Source of the DNA: Nocardiopsis alba DSM 43377
Lineage (GTDB): Bacteria; Actinomycetota; Actinomycetes; Streptosporangiales; Streptosporangiaceae
Length of the DNA stretch: 64,000 bases
Direction: 5' to 3'
Assembly: GCF_000341225.1 (NCBI RefSeq)
Contig: NZ_ANAC01000010.1
Coordinates: forward strand, 496,001-560,000
Position numbers and translations under genes: made by a program. Within the stretch, counting starts at the first letter, position 1, and every line of letters starts with the position of its first letter. Below, piece after piece: positions 26,399-35,059 of this stretch. Under the pieces are notes generated by a model that saw only the letters and a program-made list of their open reading frames with translations, ran no database searches and was not told the DNA's origin.

Positions 26399-29379
26399 TG
26401 CGTCTGCACACCCTCACCGTGACCGCCTTCGGTCCCTTCGCCGGGACCGAGAGGGTCGACTTCGACCGTCTGGGGCGGGGCGGGCTCTTCCTCATCCACG
26501 GCCCCACCGGCGCCGGCAAGACCTCCGTGCTGGACGCGGTCTGCTTCGCCCTGTACGGCGGTGTCCCCGGCGCCCGCAACAAGGACCGCTCCCCCAAGAG
26601 CGACCACTCCCCGCCCGATCTGGAACCGGAGGTGACCCTGGAGTTCACCGTCCGGGGACGCCGGATCAGGATCATCCGCAAACCCCGTTGGGAGCGACCC
26701 AAGAAGCGGGGCGTGGGCACCGTCTCCCAGAATCAGAAGGTCGTCGTCTCCGAGCTGGTGGAGGGGGCCTGGCAGGGGGTCACCACCCGGCCGGACGAGG
26801 CCGGACAGTTCGTCGGAGACCTGCTGGGGCTCACCCTCACCCAGTTCTGCCAGATCGTCATGCTGCCCCAGGGGGACTTCGCCCAGTTCCTGCGGGCCCG
26901 CTCCGACGACCGCCGCAAGTCCCTGGAACGGATCTTCAACACGAGGGTCTTCCGGGACGTGGAGGAGTGGTTGGGCGGCCACACCCGAAAGCTCGAACGC
27001 GAGGTGCGTTCCGCCGAGGAACGGGTGCGCGAGGTCGCCGGGCGCATCGCCGAGGTGTGCGGCTCCACCGCGCCGAACGACCCCGAGGAGCTCACCGCCT
27101 GGGCCGCCGAGCTGGCGGTGGTGACCGCCGCGACCGCGCGCGACGCCGAGGCGATCACGGAGGCGGCCGCTCTGGAGCGAGGACGGGCGCGGGAGGCGTT
27201 GTCCGCCGGTCGGACCCTGCGGGATCGTCGCGACCGCCTGGCCGCGGCCCGCGAGCGGGTCGCCCTGCTGGAGGAGCACCGACCCTGGCGGGCCGAGGCC
27301 GAGGAACGGTTGATCTCGGCCGAACGCACCGACGCGGTCACGCCGTTCCTGCGCGCCCGGAACCAGCGGCGCACCGAACTGGAGAAGGCGGAGATGACCG
27401 CCGTCGACCGGCTGTCCCTGGTCGGCGGATGGTCCGGTGTCGACACGACCGGGATGGTCGACGCCGAACCCCTGCGCGCCGCCGAACGGATCCGACACGA
27501 CGAGCTGGCCCGGCTGGACCTCCTGCGCGAGGACGCCGAGCGTCGTCGCTCCCTGCACCGCGAACTCACCGGGCTGGATCGTGAACTGACCACGCTGCGC
27601 GCCGAGGCGGCCCGGACCCGTGAACGGGGCCTGACCCTGCCCGCCCGGGTGGAGACGATCACCGGCGAGCTGGAGCGCGCCCGGGAGCGGGCCGTGCTGC
27701 TGGACTCGGCACGGCTCGCCCTGGAGGCCGCCGAACGCCGCGGGAACGCCGTCGTGGAGGTCGAACGGCTCGACGACGAGGTGGCGCGGGCCGAGGAACG
27801 CCGCAGGGTCGCGGTCGACGCGGCGCAGGAGGCCCGGGACCGGGCCCAGGACCTGCGCGAACGCCGGATCGGGCACATGGCGGCGGAGCTCGCGTCCGGG
27901 TTGACCGAAGGCTCGCCCTGCGCGGTGTGCGGTGCGACCGCGCACCCTTCCCCCGCCCTCCCCAGCGAGGAGGGGCTGGTCTCGGCCGAGGAGGAACGGC
28001 GGGCCCAGGCCGGCGCCGAGTCCGCCGCGACCCGACGCGCCGAGGCCGAGAACGACCTGGTGTCGTTGCGCGAGCGGCGCTCGGCGGCCCTCGAACGGAC
28101 GGAGGGGCGCGACGCCGCCGCGGCCGCCGAGGAGGTGGACACCGCCGGACGCGCCCTCGTCGACGCCCGCGAGGCGGTCGCCGAGGTGCGGCGGCACGAG
28201 GAGGAGCTGTCGCAGGCCCGGACCGAGCTGGAGCGGGTCCGCTCACGCGAGGGCGAACTGGACCGGCGGGAGAGCGAACTGCTCGCCCGCCGGGAGAGCG
28301 CCACCGCCGAACACGAACGGTTGACCGCCCTGCTGGACCGGGCCCGAGGTCGGGACGCGGGGCTGGACGAACGGGTCGCCAGGGTCACCGGTGAGGCGGA
28401 GCTGCTGCGCGAGGCGGCCGAGGCGGTGGACCGACGGGCTCGGGCCGCCGAGGAACTGCGTTCCGCCGAGGTCGAGGTGACCGAGGCGATGGCGGAGGCC
28501 TCGTTCGCCGATGAGACCGAGGTGCGCTCGGCCGTGTTGGAGGAGTCCGAGCGGCGAGGGCTGCGGGCCCGGGTCCGTGACTTCGACGACCAGTGGGCGG
28601 CGGCCCGGGCCCGCCTGTCGGACCCCGAATTGATGGCAGCCGAGGCGGAGGAGGCGCCGGACCTGGTCTACCTGGAGACCGCGGCGGTCGCGGCCGAACG
28701 GGCCGCCGACCGCACGGTGGCCTGGCGGGGTGGTCTCGTCGACCGGGCCCGCAGGGCGGCGGAGCTGAGAATCGCCCTGGCCGACCGGTTGTCCGGTTCC
28801 GAACCCGTCCTGCGCCGCTACGCGGTGGCCCAGGGTCTGAGCACTCTGGCCGCCGGGACCTCCCCGGACAACACCGACAGCGTGCGTCTGTCCGCCTACG
28901 TGCTCGCGGCGCGCCTGGAACAGGTGGTGGCGGCCGCCAACGATCGTCTGGCGACGATGTCGGACGGCCGTTACGAACTGAGATACACGGTGGACAAGGC
29001 CGCCGGAGACGGGCGCGCCCGTTCGGCGGGCGGGCTCGGTATGCGGGTGGTCGACTCCTGGACCGGGGCCGAACGCGATCCGGCGACCCTCTCGGGCGGT
29101 GAGACCTTCTTCAGTTCTCTGGCCCTGGCCCTGGGGCTCGGGGACGTGGCCACCGCCGAGGCCGGTGGGACGGAGATCGACACCCTCTTCGTGGACGAGG
29201 GGTTCGGGACCCTGGACGAGGACACCCTGGAGGAGGTCCTGGACGTGCTGGACCGGTTGCGCGATGGCGGCCGCGCCGTGGGTGTGGTGAGTCACGTCGC
29301 GGATCTGCGTCAGCGGGTGACCACCCGGTTGACCGTGCGCAAGAGCTCCTCCGGCTCCCGGGTCGAGCACCACGGCTGA
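26398..29379 (+). CDS. sbcC: Exonuclease subunit SbcC
   Basis: Rad50-type SMC ATPase partner of SbcD; 993 aa. Head domain with Walker A HGPTGAGKTSVLD (about residues 35-47), a very long Arg/Glu-rich coiled coil, and the zinc hook CxxC at Cys508-Cys511 (SPCAVCGATAH) exactly mid-protein. The returning coil is followed by the C-terminal head with signature TLSGGETFFSSLALALGL, Walker B IDTLFVDEGFGTLD and the switch His VVSHVADL. All motor elements are intact. Translationally coupled to sbcD. Confidence 0.96.
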   Translation: MRLHTLTVTAFGPFAGTERVDFDRLGRGGLFLIHGPTGAGKTSVLDAVCFALYGGVPGARNKDRSPKSDHSPPDLEPEVTLEFTVRGRRIRIIRKPRWERPKKRGVGTVSQNQKVVVSELVEGAWQGVTTRPDEAGQFVGDLLGLTLTQFCQIVMLPQGDFAQFLRARSDDRRKSLERIFNTRVFRDVEEWLGGHTRKLEREVRSAEERVREVAGRIAEVCGSTAPNDPEELTAWAAELAVVTAATARDAEAITEAAALERGRAREALSAGRTLRDRRDRLAAARERVALLEEHRPWRAEAEERLISAERTDAVTPFLRARNQRRTELEKAEMTAVDRLSLVGGWSGVDTTGMVDAEPLRAAERIRHDELARLDLLREDAERRRSLHRELTGLDRELTTLRAEAARTRERGLTLPARVETITGELERARERAVLLDSARLALEAAERRGNAVVEVERLDDEVARAEERRRVAVDAAQEARDRAQDLRERRIGHMAAELASGLTEGSPCAVCGATAHPSPALPSEEGLVSAEEERRAQAGAESAATRRAEAENDLVSLRERRSAALERTEGRDAAAAAEEVDTAGRALVDAREAVAEVRRHEEELSQARTELERVRSREGELDRRESELLARRESATAEHERLTALLDRARGRDAGLDERVARVTGEAELLREAAEAVDRRARAAEELRSAEVEVTEAMAEASFADETEVRSAVLEESERRGLRARVRDFDDQWAAARARLSDPELMAAEAEEAPDLVYLETAAVAAERAADRTVAWRGGLVDRARRAAELRIALADRLSGSEPVLRRYAVAQGLSTLAAGTSPDNTDSVRLSAYVLAARLEQVVAAANDRLATMSDGRYELRYTVDKAAGDGRARSAGGLGMRVVDSWTGAERDPATLSGGETFFSSLALALGLGDVATAEAGGTEIDTLFVDEGFGTLDEDTLEEVLDVLDRLRDGGRAVGVVSHVADLRQRVTTRLTVRKSSSGSRVEHHG

Positions 29380-29413
29380 CCCCGGGTCGGGGCACCCGCG
29401 CGGCGGTGGGACA

Positions 29414-29842
29414 ATGACCAGCGTGAATTCGCTGGTCAACATCGCCGTGTTCGGAATCGGGGGCGCCGTCCTGGTGGCGGCCCTGATCGGTCTGCTCCTC
29501 GTGCTCTCCGGGAGTTCCCGGGGGCTGCCACCCCGGGTCCTCACCGGCTTCGGGGTCGTGTCGATCGTGCTCTGGGTGGTGCTCCCGGCGTTGGCCGCGC
29601 TGAACGCGATGTCCGCCGGGTTCGGCTTCTGGGTGGGTTTCGGCACCGCGAGCGTCGTGGCCATGGTGATGTACGCGGTGAACGCCGCGATGCTGCCGAT
29701 GGTGGCCCGTCGTCAGGCGCTGGTGAGCGGGCGTTCCTCGCTCGCCGGGATCAAGCCCACCCCGTCGGTGCTGTCGGGCGGCCTGTTCGTCTGCCTGGCC
29801 ATGTCGCTCCTGGTGACCGGGGTCATGGCCTTCCTCACCTGA
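29414..29842 (+). CDS. Small four-helix membrane protein, function unknown
   Basis: A 142-aa protein made almost entirely of four hydrophobic helices (AVFGIGGAVLVAALIGLLLV; VLTGFGVVSIVLWVVLPALA; FWVGFGTASVVAMVMYAVNA; GGLFVCLAMSLLVTGVMAFL) with short basic loops such as VARRQALVSGR. I do not recognise a family. The ATG at 29414 has no ribosome-binding site; an in-frame GTG follows at 29423. It lies 34 bp after sbcC on the same strand, so it may be read from the same transcript, and it is followed by a strong terminator. Confidence 0.65.
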   Translation: MTSVNSLVNIAVFGIGGAVLVAALIGLLLVLSGSSRGLPPRVLTGFGVVSIVLWVVLPALAALNAMSAGFGFWVGFGTASVVAMVMYAVNAAMLPMVARRQALVSGRSSLAGIKPTPSVLSGGLFVCLAMSLLVTGVMAFLT

Positions 29843-29890
29843 GCCGTCTTCGACGCCGACCACGTTCGTTCGTGGAGCGGCGCCTCTCCA

Positions 29891-29940
29891 CGTGACGATG
29901 CCGGGGTCCCTCCGTGAGGGGCCCCGGCATCGTCGTCACG
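29891..29940. terminator. Bidirectional terminator
   Basis: Long stem-loop: gacgatgccgggg (29894-29906) pairs with ccccggcatcgtc (29922-29934), extended inward by ccctc/gaggg and outward with a small bulge. It sits between the stop of the small membrane protein (29842) and the stop of the convergent CopD-CtaG gene (29961). Confidence 0.8.
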
Positions 29941-29960
29941 GATGCGCGGATCCGATCGGG

Positions 29961-32045
29961 TCAGGCCTGTCCCTCTCGGGAGCGGCGGTCCAGTTCGGCC
30001 AGGTAGTCGTTGTAGGCGTCCATGTCGGCGTCGTCGGAGCCGCCGCGACGGCTGTGCCGTTCCCGTCGGCGTTCCTGACGTTCGTCGTCACGGGACCACT
30101 GCCAGACCAGCGCCAACAGCACCATGACCGTGGGGATCTCGCCCAGGGCCCAGGCCACACCGCCGCCCGCGTACTGGTCCGCGCCCTGGTCGGCCATCCA
30201 CGGGATCGTGAACTGGCCGTAGAACTCCATCGCCATCGGCGCGGACTGTTCCATGATCGCGATGCCGAAGAAGGCGTGGAAGCCCATGGCGACCAGCAGC
30301 AGCAGGATGCGCAGCAGGAACGGGATCTTCCTCGGCGACGGGTCGATGCCGACGATCACCCAGTAGAAGAGGAAGCCCGAGAGCAGGAAGTGCACCCCCA
30401 TGAACAGGTGACCGAGGTGGTCGTTCATCAGGGTGGGGAACAACGGTGTGAAGTAGAGGGCGTAGGGGCTGAGCACGAAGATCGGCGCGGCCACCGCGGG
30501 GTGGGTGACGACCTTCGAGTAGCGGCTGTTGAGGAAGGCGTTGAGCCACTCCCTCGGTCCCCGGTCGCCGCGGCGTTCGGCCGGGCGCAGCGCGCGCAGG
30601 GCCAGGGTGGCCGGGGCGCCCAGGACCAGCAGGATCGGGATGACCATGGCCAGCACCATGTGCTGGATCATGTGCATCGAGAACATGATCATCGCGTAGG
30701 TCGCGAACCCGCTGAGCTGGACCGCGACGACGCACAGCAGACCGAGCAGGAAGGCGACGGTGCGGCCGACCGGCCAGCTGTCGCCCCGCTTGACCAGACG
30801 CGCGACCCCGCCCAGGTACAGGCCTCCGGCGATGACCACGAACATGATGAAGAACAGGTCAGGGCGCCAGAGGGTGAGCAGGTTCTGGAAGGTCATCTCG
30901 GGCGGGATCGGGAAGCCGAGGATGGCCGCCGCCGGGTCGACGGTGCTCTCCAGCGGCGGAGGCGGCGCGGTGCGGGCCAGGCCCGCGGAGACGCCCATCA
31001 CCGCCGCCATGACGAGGATCTCGGCCCCGGCCAGACGCAGGAAGTTCCAGCGGCGGAAGGCGTGGCCGGCCTTCCCCACGGGAGCCTGCTCGATGCGGAC
31101 CACCGTGGCCTTGCGGTGGGCGTAGCCGAAGGCACCGAGGACCGCGAAGAGGACGACCTTGACGATGATGATGCGCCCGTACTCGGTGCCGAACAGGTCG
31201 TCGAGGGAGTAGAGGCGGGCCAGGGCGCTGGCGACGCCGCTGATCGCGACGCCGACGTAGGCCCACAGCGCCATACGACTGAAGCGGTGCGCCGCGGCCC
31301 CGGGGGCCTCTCCCTCGGGGCGCAGGGCGTGGTAGGTGACCGCGGCCAGGCCGCCCACCCACACGCTGATCGAGATCACGTGGAGGGCGAGGCCGGTGAC
31401 GGCCAGCTCGTGCGCTCCGGAGGAGGCCGAGTGACCGGTCAGCGCGGGCGGGGTGATCGCGACCAGGGCGGCGATGAGCAGCCACATGCCACCGGTGGCG
31501 CCGGTGGTCGTGCGGCCGAACAGGGCGATCCCCGTCGTGAGGAGGATGACGAACATCAGCGCGATGCCGCCGGAGACCGAGCCCGCGTAGGAGGTGACCT
31601 CGTCGACGGTCACGGTCCCCATCGGCGCGGCCAGGAACTCCGAGGCCTGGAAGTACAGGGTGGCGACCGTCGCCAGGGCCCAGGCCAGGGCGGCCCAGGT
31701 GGCGGCGCGGACGTATCCGATGGCCTGGTCCGACAGCCTCCCCTTGAAGGAGGGGAGGAGCAGGATCGCCATGAGGAGGAGGCCGATGGTCAGTACGGCC
31801 GAGACGTCCATGATGGTCTTGGCGATGGGCATGCCCCAGCGCACGGCCTCACCGGCGTCGGGAAGTCCTGGGATGACCTGGGCGAAGACCGAGCCGCCCA
31901 GAACGAGGGTGGCGCCCAGGGCGAGGGCGCACACCAACGCGGCGATCATGGCGAAGAGCGGGACGATGCCGGTGCCCGGGGCCGGGTCCGAGTCGGTTCG
32001 AGGTTCCTTGAGAGGGGATGTGTCGTTCTGTGCGGGAGGAGCCAC
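29961..32045 (-). CDS. CopD-CtaG fusion: copper transport / cytochrome c oxidase assembly membrane protein
   Basis: A 694-aa polytopic protein in two halves. Residues about 20-370 form a CopD-like copper-transport domain (SGGIALMFVILLTTGIALFG; HVISISVWVGGLAAVTYHAL with the conserved His and Trp; FSRMALWAYVGVAISGV). Residues about 400-650 are a caa3-type CtaG domain (MFSMHMIQHMVLAMVIPILL; GHLFMGVHFLLSGFLFYWVI; MGFHAFFGIAIM), where Met/His pairs are likely copper ligands. The tail is charged. It should supply copper for the CuA/CuB sites of cytochrome oxidase. This bifunctional architecture is known in actinobacteria. The GTG at 32045 follows GGAG at 6 nt. No oxidase genes are nearby. Confidence 0.92.
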   Translation of the reverse strand: MAPPAQNDTSPLKEPRTDSDPAPGTGIVPLFAMIAALVCALALGATLVLGGSVFAQVIPGLPDAGEAVRWGMPIAKTIMDVSAVLTIGLLLMAILLLPSFKGRLSDQAIGYVRAATWAALAWALATVATLYFQASEFLAAPMGTVTVDEVTSYAGSVSGGIALMFVILLTTGIALFGRTTTGATGGMWLLIAALVAITPPALTGHSASSGAHELAVTGLALHVISISVWVGGLAAVTYHALRPEGEAPGAAAHRFSRMALWAYVGVAISGVASALARLYSLDDLFGTEYGRIIIVKVVLFAVLGAFGYAHRKATVVRIEQAPVGKAGHAFRRWNFLRLAGAEILVMAAVMGVSAGLARTAPPPPLESTVDPAAAILGFPIPPEMTFQNLLTLWRPDLFFIMFVVIAGGLYLGGVARLVKRGDSWPVGRTVAFLLGLLCVVAVQLSGFATYAMIMFSMHMIQHMVLAMVIPILLVLGAPATLALRALRPAERRGDRGPREWLNAFLNSRYSKVVTHPAVAAPIFVLSPYALYFTPLFPTLMNDHLGHLFMGVHFLLSGFLFYWVIVGIDPSPRKIPFLLRILLLLVAMGFHAFFGIAIMEQSAPMAMEFYGQFTIPWMADQGADQYAGGGVAWALGEIPTVMVLLALVWQWSRDDERQERRRERHSRRGGSDDADMDAYNDYLAELDRRSREGQA

Positions 32046-32176
32046 GTGCCACTCCGTCGTCGAGTGCGGTCAACTGGTAGGTCAGCGCCCTTGGCCGTGA
32101 TGGCCACCGCACTTCTTTCAACGGGAATCCGGCAGGGGCCGTGCACGGAGGAACACCTCGACCAAGGTTAGACCGT

Positions 32177-32194
32177 TTACTACACAGTGTCGGA
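32177..32194. promoter_or_regulatory. Possible BlaI/CopY-like operator upstream of CopD-CtaG
   Basis: The stretch tttactacacagtgtcgg carries a TACTACA half-site followed by the symmetric ACAC-A-GTGT core, resembling the TACTACA/TGTAGTA operators of BlaI/CopY-type repressors. It lies about 135 bp upstream of the CopD-CtaG start, in a 300-bp divergent region. Resemblance only; the second half-site is poor. Confidence 0.25.
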
Positions 32195-32344
32195 CTTGGT
32201 CCCTCCCGACCATCCCCCCGTACGCGAAAACCGCCGCCGTCCCCGTCGTTCCGCCCCTCCGGAAGTGCTCCACGCGATACGCTCGTCCCTCTGCGCGTCC
32301 CCTCATCAGTACGAACGCGGACAGGCGCACGTGAAGGGGGAGCG

Positions 32345-33583
32345 ATGCCCGAATTCGACACCGTCATCCGTTCGACGCGCGTGGTGGTCCCCGAAGGGAT
32401 CAGAGCGGCCGACGTCGTGGTCCGCGAGGGCCGGATCGAGGCGGTGCTCCCGTACCGCTCCCGGTCCGACGAGGGCGCCCCCGCCACGGACGGCGGCCCT
32501 CCGCCTCCGGTCGTCGACCTCGTCGATCGCGCCCTGTTGCCCGGTGCCGTCGACCTCGGGACCGGGGTGCACGTTCCGGGGCGCGACCTGGGCGAGTGCT
32601 ACCGGAGCGCCGCGGCCGAGGCCCTGCGCGGCGGTGTCACCTGCCTGGTGGTCTCGCCCGCCCCGGCTCGACCGGCCATCACCTGCGCGGACTCTCTCCA
32701 GGTACACCAGAGCGCGGCGGCGGGCGTGCCTGTGCACGTGGCCTTCCTCGGCGGGGTGACGCCGGGTACGAGCCCGCTGGACCTGGCCGACCTCCAGGCC
32801 GGTGGGGCGGTCGCCTTCCAGGCCTCGCTCTCCGACGGTGGCGCGCCGGACATGGCGGCGTTGGGCGACGCCCGACTGCGCAAGGCCATGGCCGAGATCA
32901 CCACTCTGGACTCCCTGCTGATGGTGCACGCCGAGGACGCGTCCGAGCTCGGCACCCCCGCGGTCTCGGCCGGTCGACGTCCGCCCCGGGCCGAACGTCG
33001 GGGGCTGGAACGGGTGATCGCCGCCGCCCGGGTGGTGGGGACCCGGACCCATGTCGGTCCGTTCACCGCGGCCGAGTGCGCGGCCCTGTTGTCGGCGGCC
33101 GGGGCCGCCGGGGTGGAATTGGGCGCGCACACCTGTCCGCACTACCTGTGTCTGCCGGAGGATCTGCCCGGACCCGGGTCCCCGGTCCACGCCTGCCGAC
33201 CGCCGCTGCGTTCGGACGCCAACCGCAAGGCACTGTGGAGCGCCCTCCTGGAGGAGGGGTCGTCGATCCGTACGGTCGGGTCGGGTCACCTGCCCGCGAT
33301 CGGTCTGCGTACCCTGGAGTGGAGCCTCTCGGCCCTGTGGACGGCCGCGCGCAGGCGCGGGCTGTCCCTGGATGACCTGGCACGATGGACGGCGCGGGGT
33401 CCCGCCGATCTCCTGCGGCTGAACCGGGGGAGGATCGCGCCCGGTTTCGAGGCCGATCTGGTCGCCTTCGACGACGGAGCCGTGACACCGGTCCCCTCGA
33501 CCGATCCCGGCCCCTACGCGGGGATGGATCTGGTGGGCCGTGTCGAGCGCGTGTGGGTCGGCGGTCGGAGCGCTCAGACGTAG
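32345..33583 (+). CDS. Dihydroorotase/allantoinase-like protein lacking metal ligands (probable pseudoenzyme)
   Basis: A 412-aa member of the cyclic amidohydrolase family by overall layout: the N-terminal beta domain with the IRSTRVVVPEGIRAADVVVR opening, PGAVDLGTGVHVPGRD where enzymes read PGxVDxHxHxxEPG, the region LMVHAED, AHTCPHYLCL, and the C-terminal GRIAPGFEADLVAFD motif. The HxH zinc pair is G72 and G74, HxxHxS reads HVGPFT, and the catalytic Asp of the S/T-D-H-x-P motif is Gly314 (VGSGHLPA). These losses make hydrolysis unlikely. A structural or regulatory role, as with pseudo-dihydroorotases that brace aspartate transcarbamoylase, is possible but inferred. The ATG has GGGGG 4 nt before it. 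The gene reads toward alanine dehydrogenase, about 110-140 bp downstream. Confidence 0.8.
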   Translation: MPEFDTVIRSTRVVVPEGIRAADVVVREGRIEAVLPYRSRSDEGAPATDGGPPPPVVDLVDRALLPGAVDLGTGVHVPGRDLGECYRSAAAEALRGGVTCLVVSPAPARPAITCADSLQVHQSAAAGVPVHVAFLGGVTPGTSPLDLADLQAGGAVAFQASLSDGGAPDMAALGDARLRKAMAEITTLDSLLMVHAEDASELGTPAVSAGRRPPRAERRGLERVIAAARVVGTRTHVGPFTAAECAALLSAAGAAGVELGAHTCPHYLCLPEDLPGPGSPVHACRPPLRSDANRKALWSALLEEGSSIRTVGSGHLPAIGLRTLEWSLSALWTAARRRGLSLDDLARWTARGPADLLRLNRGRIAPGFEADLVAFDDGAVTPVPSTDPGPYAGMDLVGRVERVWVGGRSAQT

Positions 33584-33620
33584 CCCCGTGTCACACCCCA
33601 CACACTCGGCTTACACACTG

Positions 33621-33650
33621 TCAATATGCAGGCTCAGACCTATGCACATT
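33621..33650. promoter_or_regulatory. Repeated TATGCA motif upstream of ald
   Basis: TATGCA occurs at 33625-33630 and again at 33641-33646 (16 bp apart centre to centre, close to one and a half helical turns), in an A/T-richer stretch before ald. Such spaced half-sites are usual for Lrp/AsnC regulators, and AldR of that family controls ald in mycobacteria. No regulator gene is nearby. Confidence 0.25.
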
Positions 33651-33720
33651 GATGGTGGTGTTCGGGCACCCACGCAGGTCACAGTGGGAGGTATCGATGG
33701 CGATACCAGTGGGAGGAACC

Positions 33721-34839
33721 GTGCGCATCGGCGTGCCCCGTGAGATCAAGAACCACGAGTACCGAGTGGCCATCACCCCGGCGGGTGTCCACGAGCTGAC
33801 CCGCCGAGGGCACGAGGTCTTCGTCGAACGCAACGCGGGCCTGGGGTCCTCCATCACCGACGAGGAGTACCGGGGCGCGGGCGCCACCGTCCTGGACGAG
33901 GCCGACGACGTGTGGGCCGCCGGAGACCTGATCCTCAAGGTCAAGGAGCCCATCCCCTCCGAGTACCACCGGATGCGCGAGGGCCAGACCCTCTTCACCT
34001 ACCTGCACCTGGCCGCTTCGTTGGAGTGCACCGAGGCCCTGCTGGACCGCAAGGTCACCGGTATCGCCTACGAGACCGTCCAGCTCCCCGACGGCTCCCT
34101 CCCCCTGCTCGCCCCCATGTCCGAGGTGGCCGGACGGCTGGCGCCCCAGGTCGGCGCGGCCACGCTCCAGCGCCCCAACGGTGGACGCGGGGTCCTGATG
34201 GGCGGGGTCCCCGGGGTGCGCCCGGCGAACGTCACGGTGGTCGGCGCCGGGGTCTCCGGGTTGAGCGCCACCCGGATCGCCGTGGGGCTGGGCGCCGACG
34301 TCACGGTGCTGGACCTGAACGTCGACAAGCTCCGTCACGTGGACAACCTGTACCGGGGCCGGGTCAAGACCGTGGTGTCCAACGCCTTCGAGCTGGAGAG
34401 CTCCGTCCTGGATTCGGACATGGTGATCGGCGCCGTGCTCGTGCCCGGGGCCAAGGCCCCCACGTTGATCTCCAACGAGCTGGTCTCCCGAATGCGCCCG
34501 GGGGCCGTGCTGGTGGACATCGCGATCGACCAGGGCGGTTGTTTCGAGGACTCGCGCCCCACCACGCACGACGACCCCACCTTCTCGGTGCACGACACGG
34601 TGTTCTACTGCGTCGCCAACATGCCCGGGGCGGTGCCCAACACCTCCACGCACGCCCTGACCAAGGACACACTGCGCTACGCGGTGGCCCTGGCCGACAA
34701 GGGGTGGCGTCGGGCCCTGCGCGAGGACGACGCCCTCGCCGGCGGTCTGAACACCTACGCGGGCGACGTGGTCTATGCCCCGGTCGCCGACGCCCACGAC
34801 CTCAAGTACCGGGAGCCGTCCGAGGCCCTGGCCCTCTGA
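33721..34839 (+). CDS. ald: Alanine dehydrogenase
   Basis: NAD-dependent oxidative deamination of L-alanine to pyruvate, or the reverse; 372 aa from the GTG at 33721, the family length. Starts with [20 protein letters not shown]; catalytic Lys in [13 protein letters not shown], His in TYLHLAAS, the NAD loop [21 protein letters not shown], the Asp in [16 protein letters not shown] and the terminal [25 protein letters not shown] lies 4 nt before this GTG. An in-frame ATG at 33697 (adding eight residues) has its own GGGAGG at 5 nt, so two start sites may be used. Flanked by two degenerate TIM-barrel proteins. Confidence 0.95.
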   Translation: MRIGVPREIKNHEYRVAITPAGVHELTRRGHEVFVERNAGLGSSITDEEYRGAGATVLDEADDVWAAGDLILKVKEPIPSEYHRMREGQTLFTYLHLAASLECTEALLDRKVTGIAYETVQLPDGSLPLLAPMSEVAGRLAPQVGAATLQRPNGGRGVLMGGVPGVRPANVTVVGAGVSGLSATRIAVGLGADVTVLDLNVDKLRHVDNLYRGRVKTVVSNAFELESSVLDSDMVIGAVLVPGAKAPTLISNELVSRMRPGAVLVDIAIDQGGCFEDSRPTTHDDPTFSVHDTVFYCVANMPGAVPNTSTHALTKDTLRYAVALADKGWRRALREDDALAGGLNTYAGDVVYAPVADAHDLKYREPSEALAL

Positions 34840-34874
34840 CCTCTCCGGGCCCGATCCGCCCGTCCTCCGTCTCC

Positions 34875-34907
34875 GAGGGTCCGTCCGCCGCCGGCGGGCG
34901 GACCCTT
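34875..34907 (+). terminator. Terminator after ald
   Basis: Stem agggtccgtccgcc paired with ggcgggcggaccct (one G-T wobble), 3-nt loop, starting about 36 nt after the ald stop and followed by a T/C-rich run (tcgtcctgttcc). Confidence 0.65.
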
Positions 34908-35059
34908 CGTCCTGTTCCTCGGCCCGCCCCACCTGGGCACCCGGCAGCATCGGGTATCGCCCACGGGGTGGTCGGGCAGGTCGGGCGGGGGTACCGTCGA
35001 AAGCGGGTCCCACTCCACGTCGGACCCGTGCTCGTGGCCGAACAGAGGTGGGGACCGTA

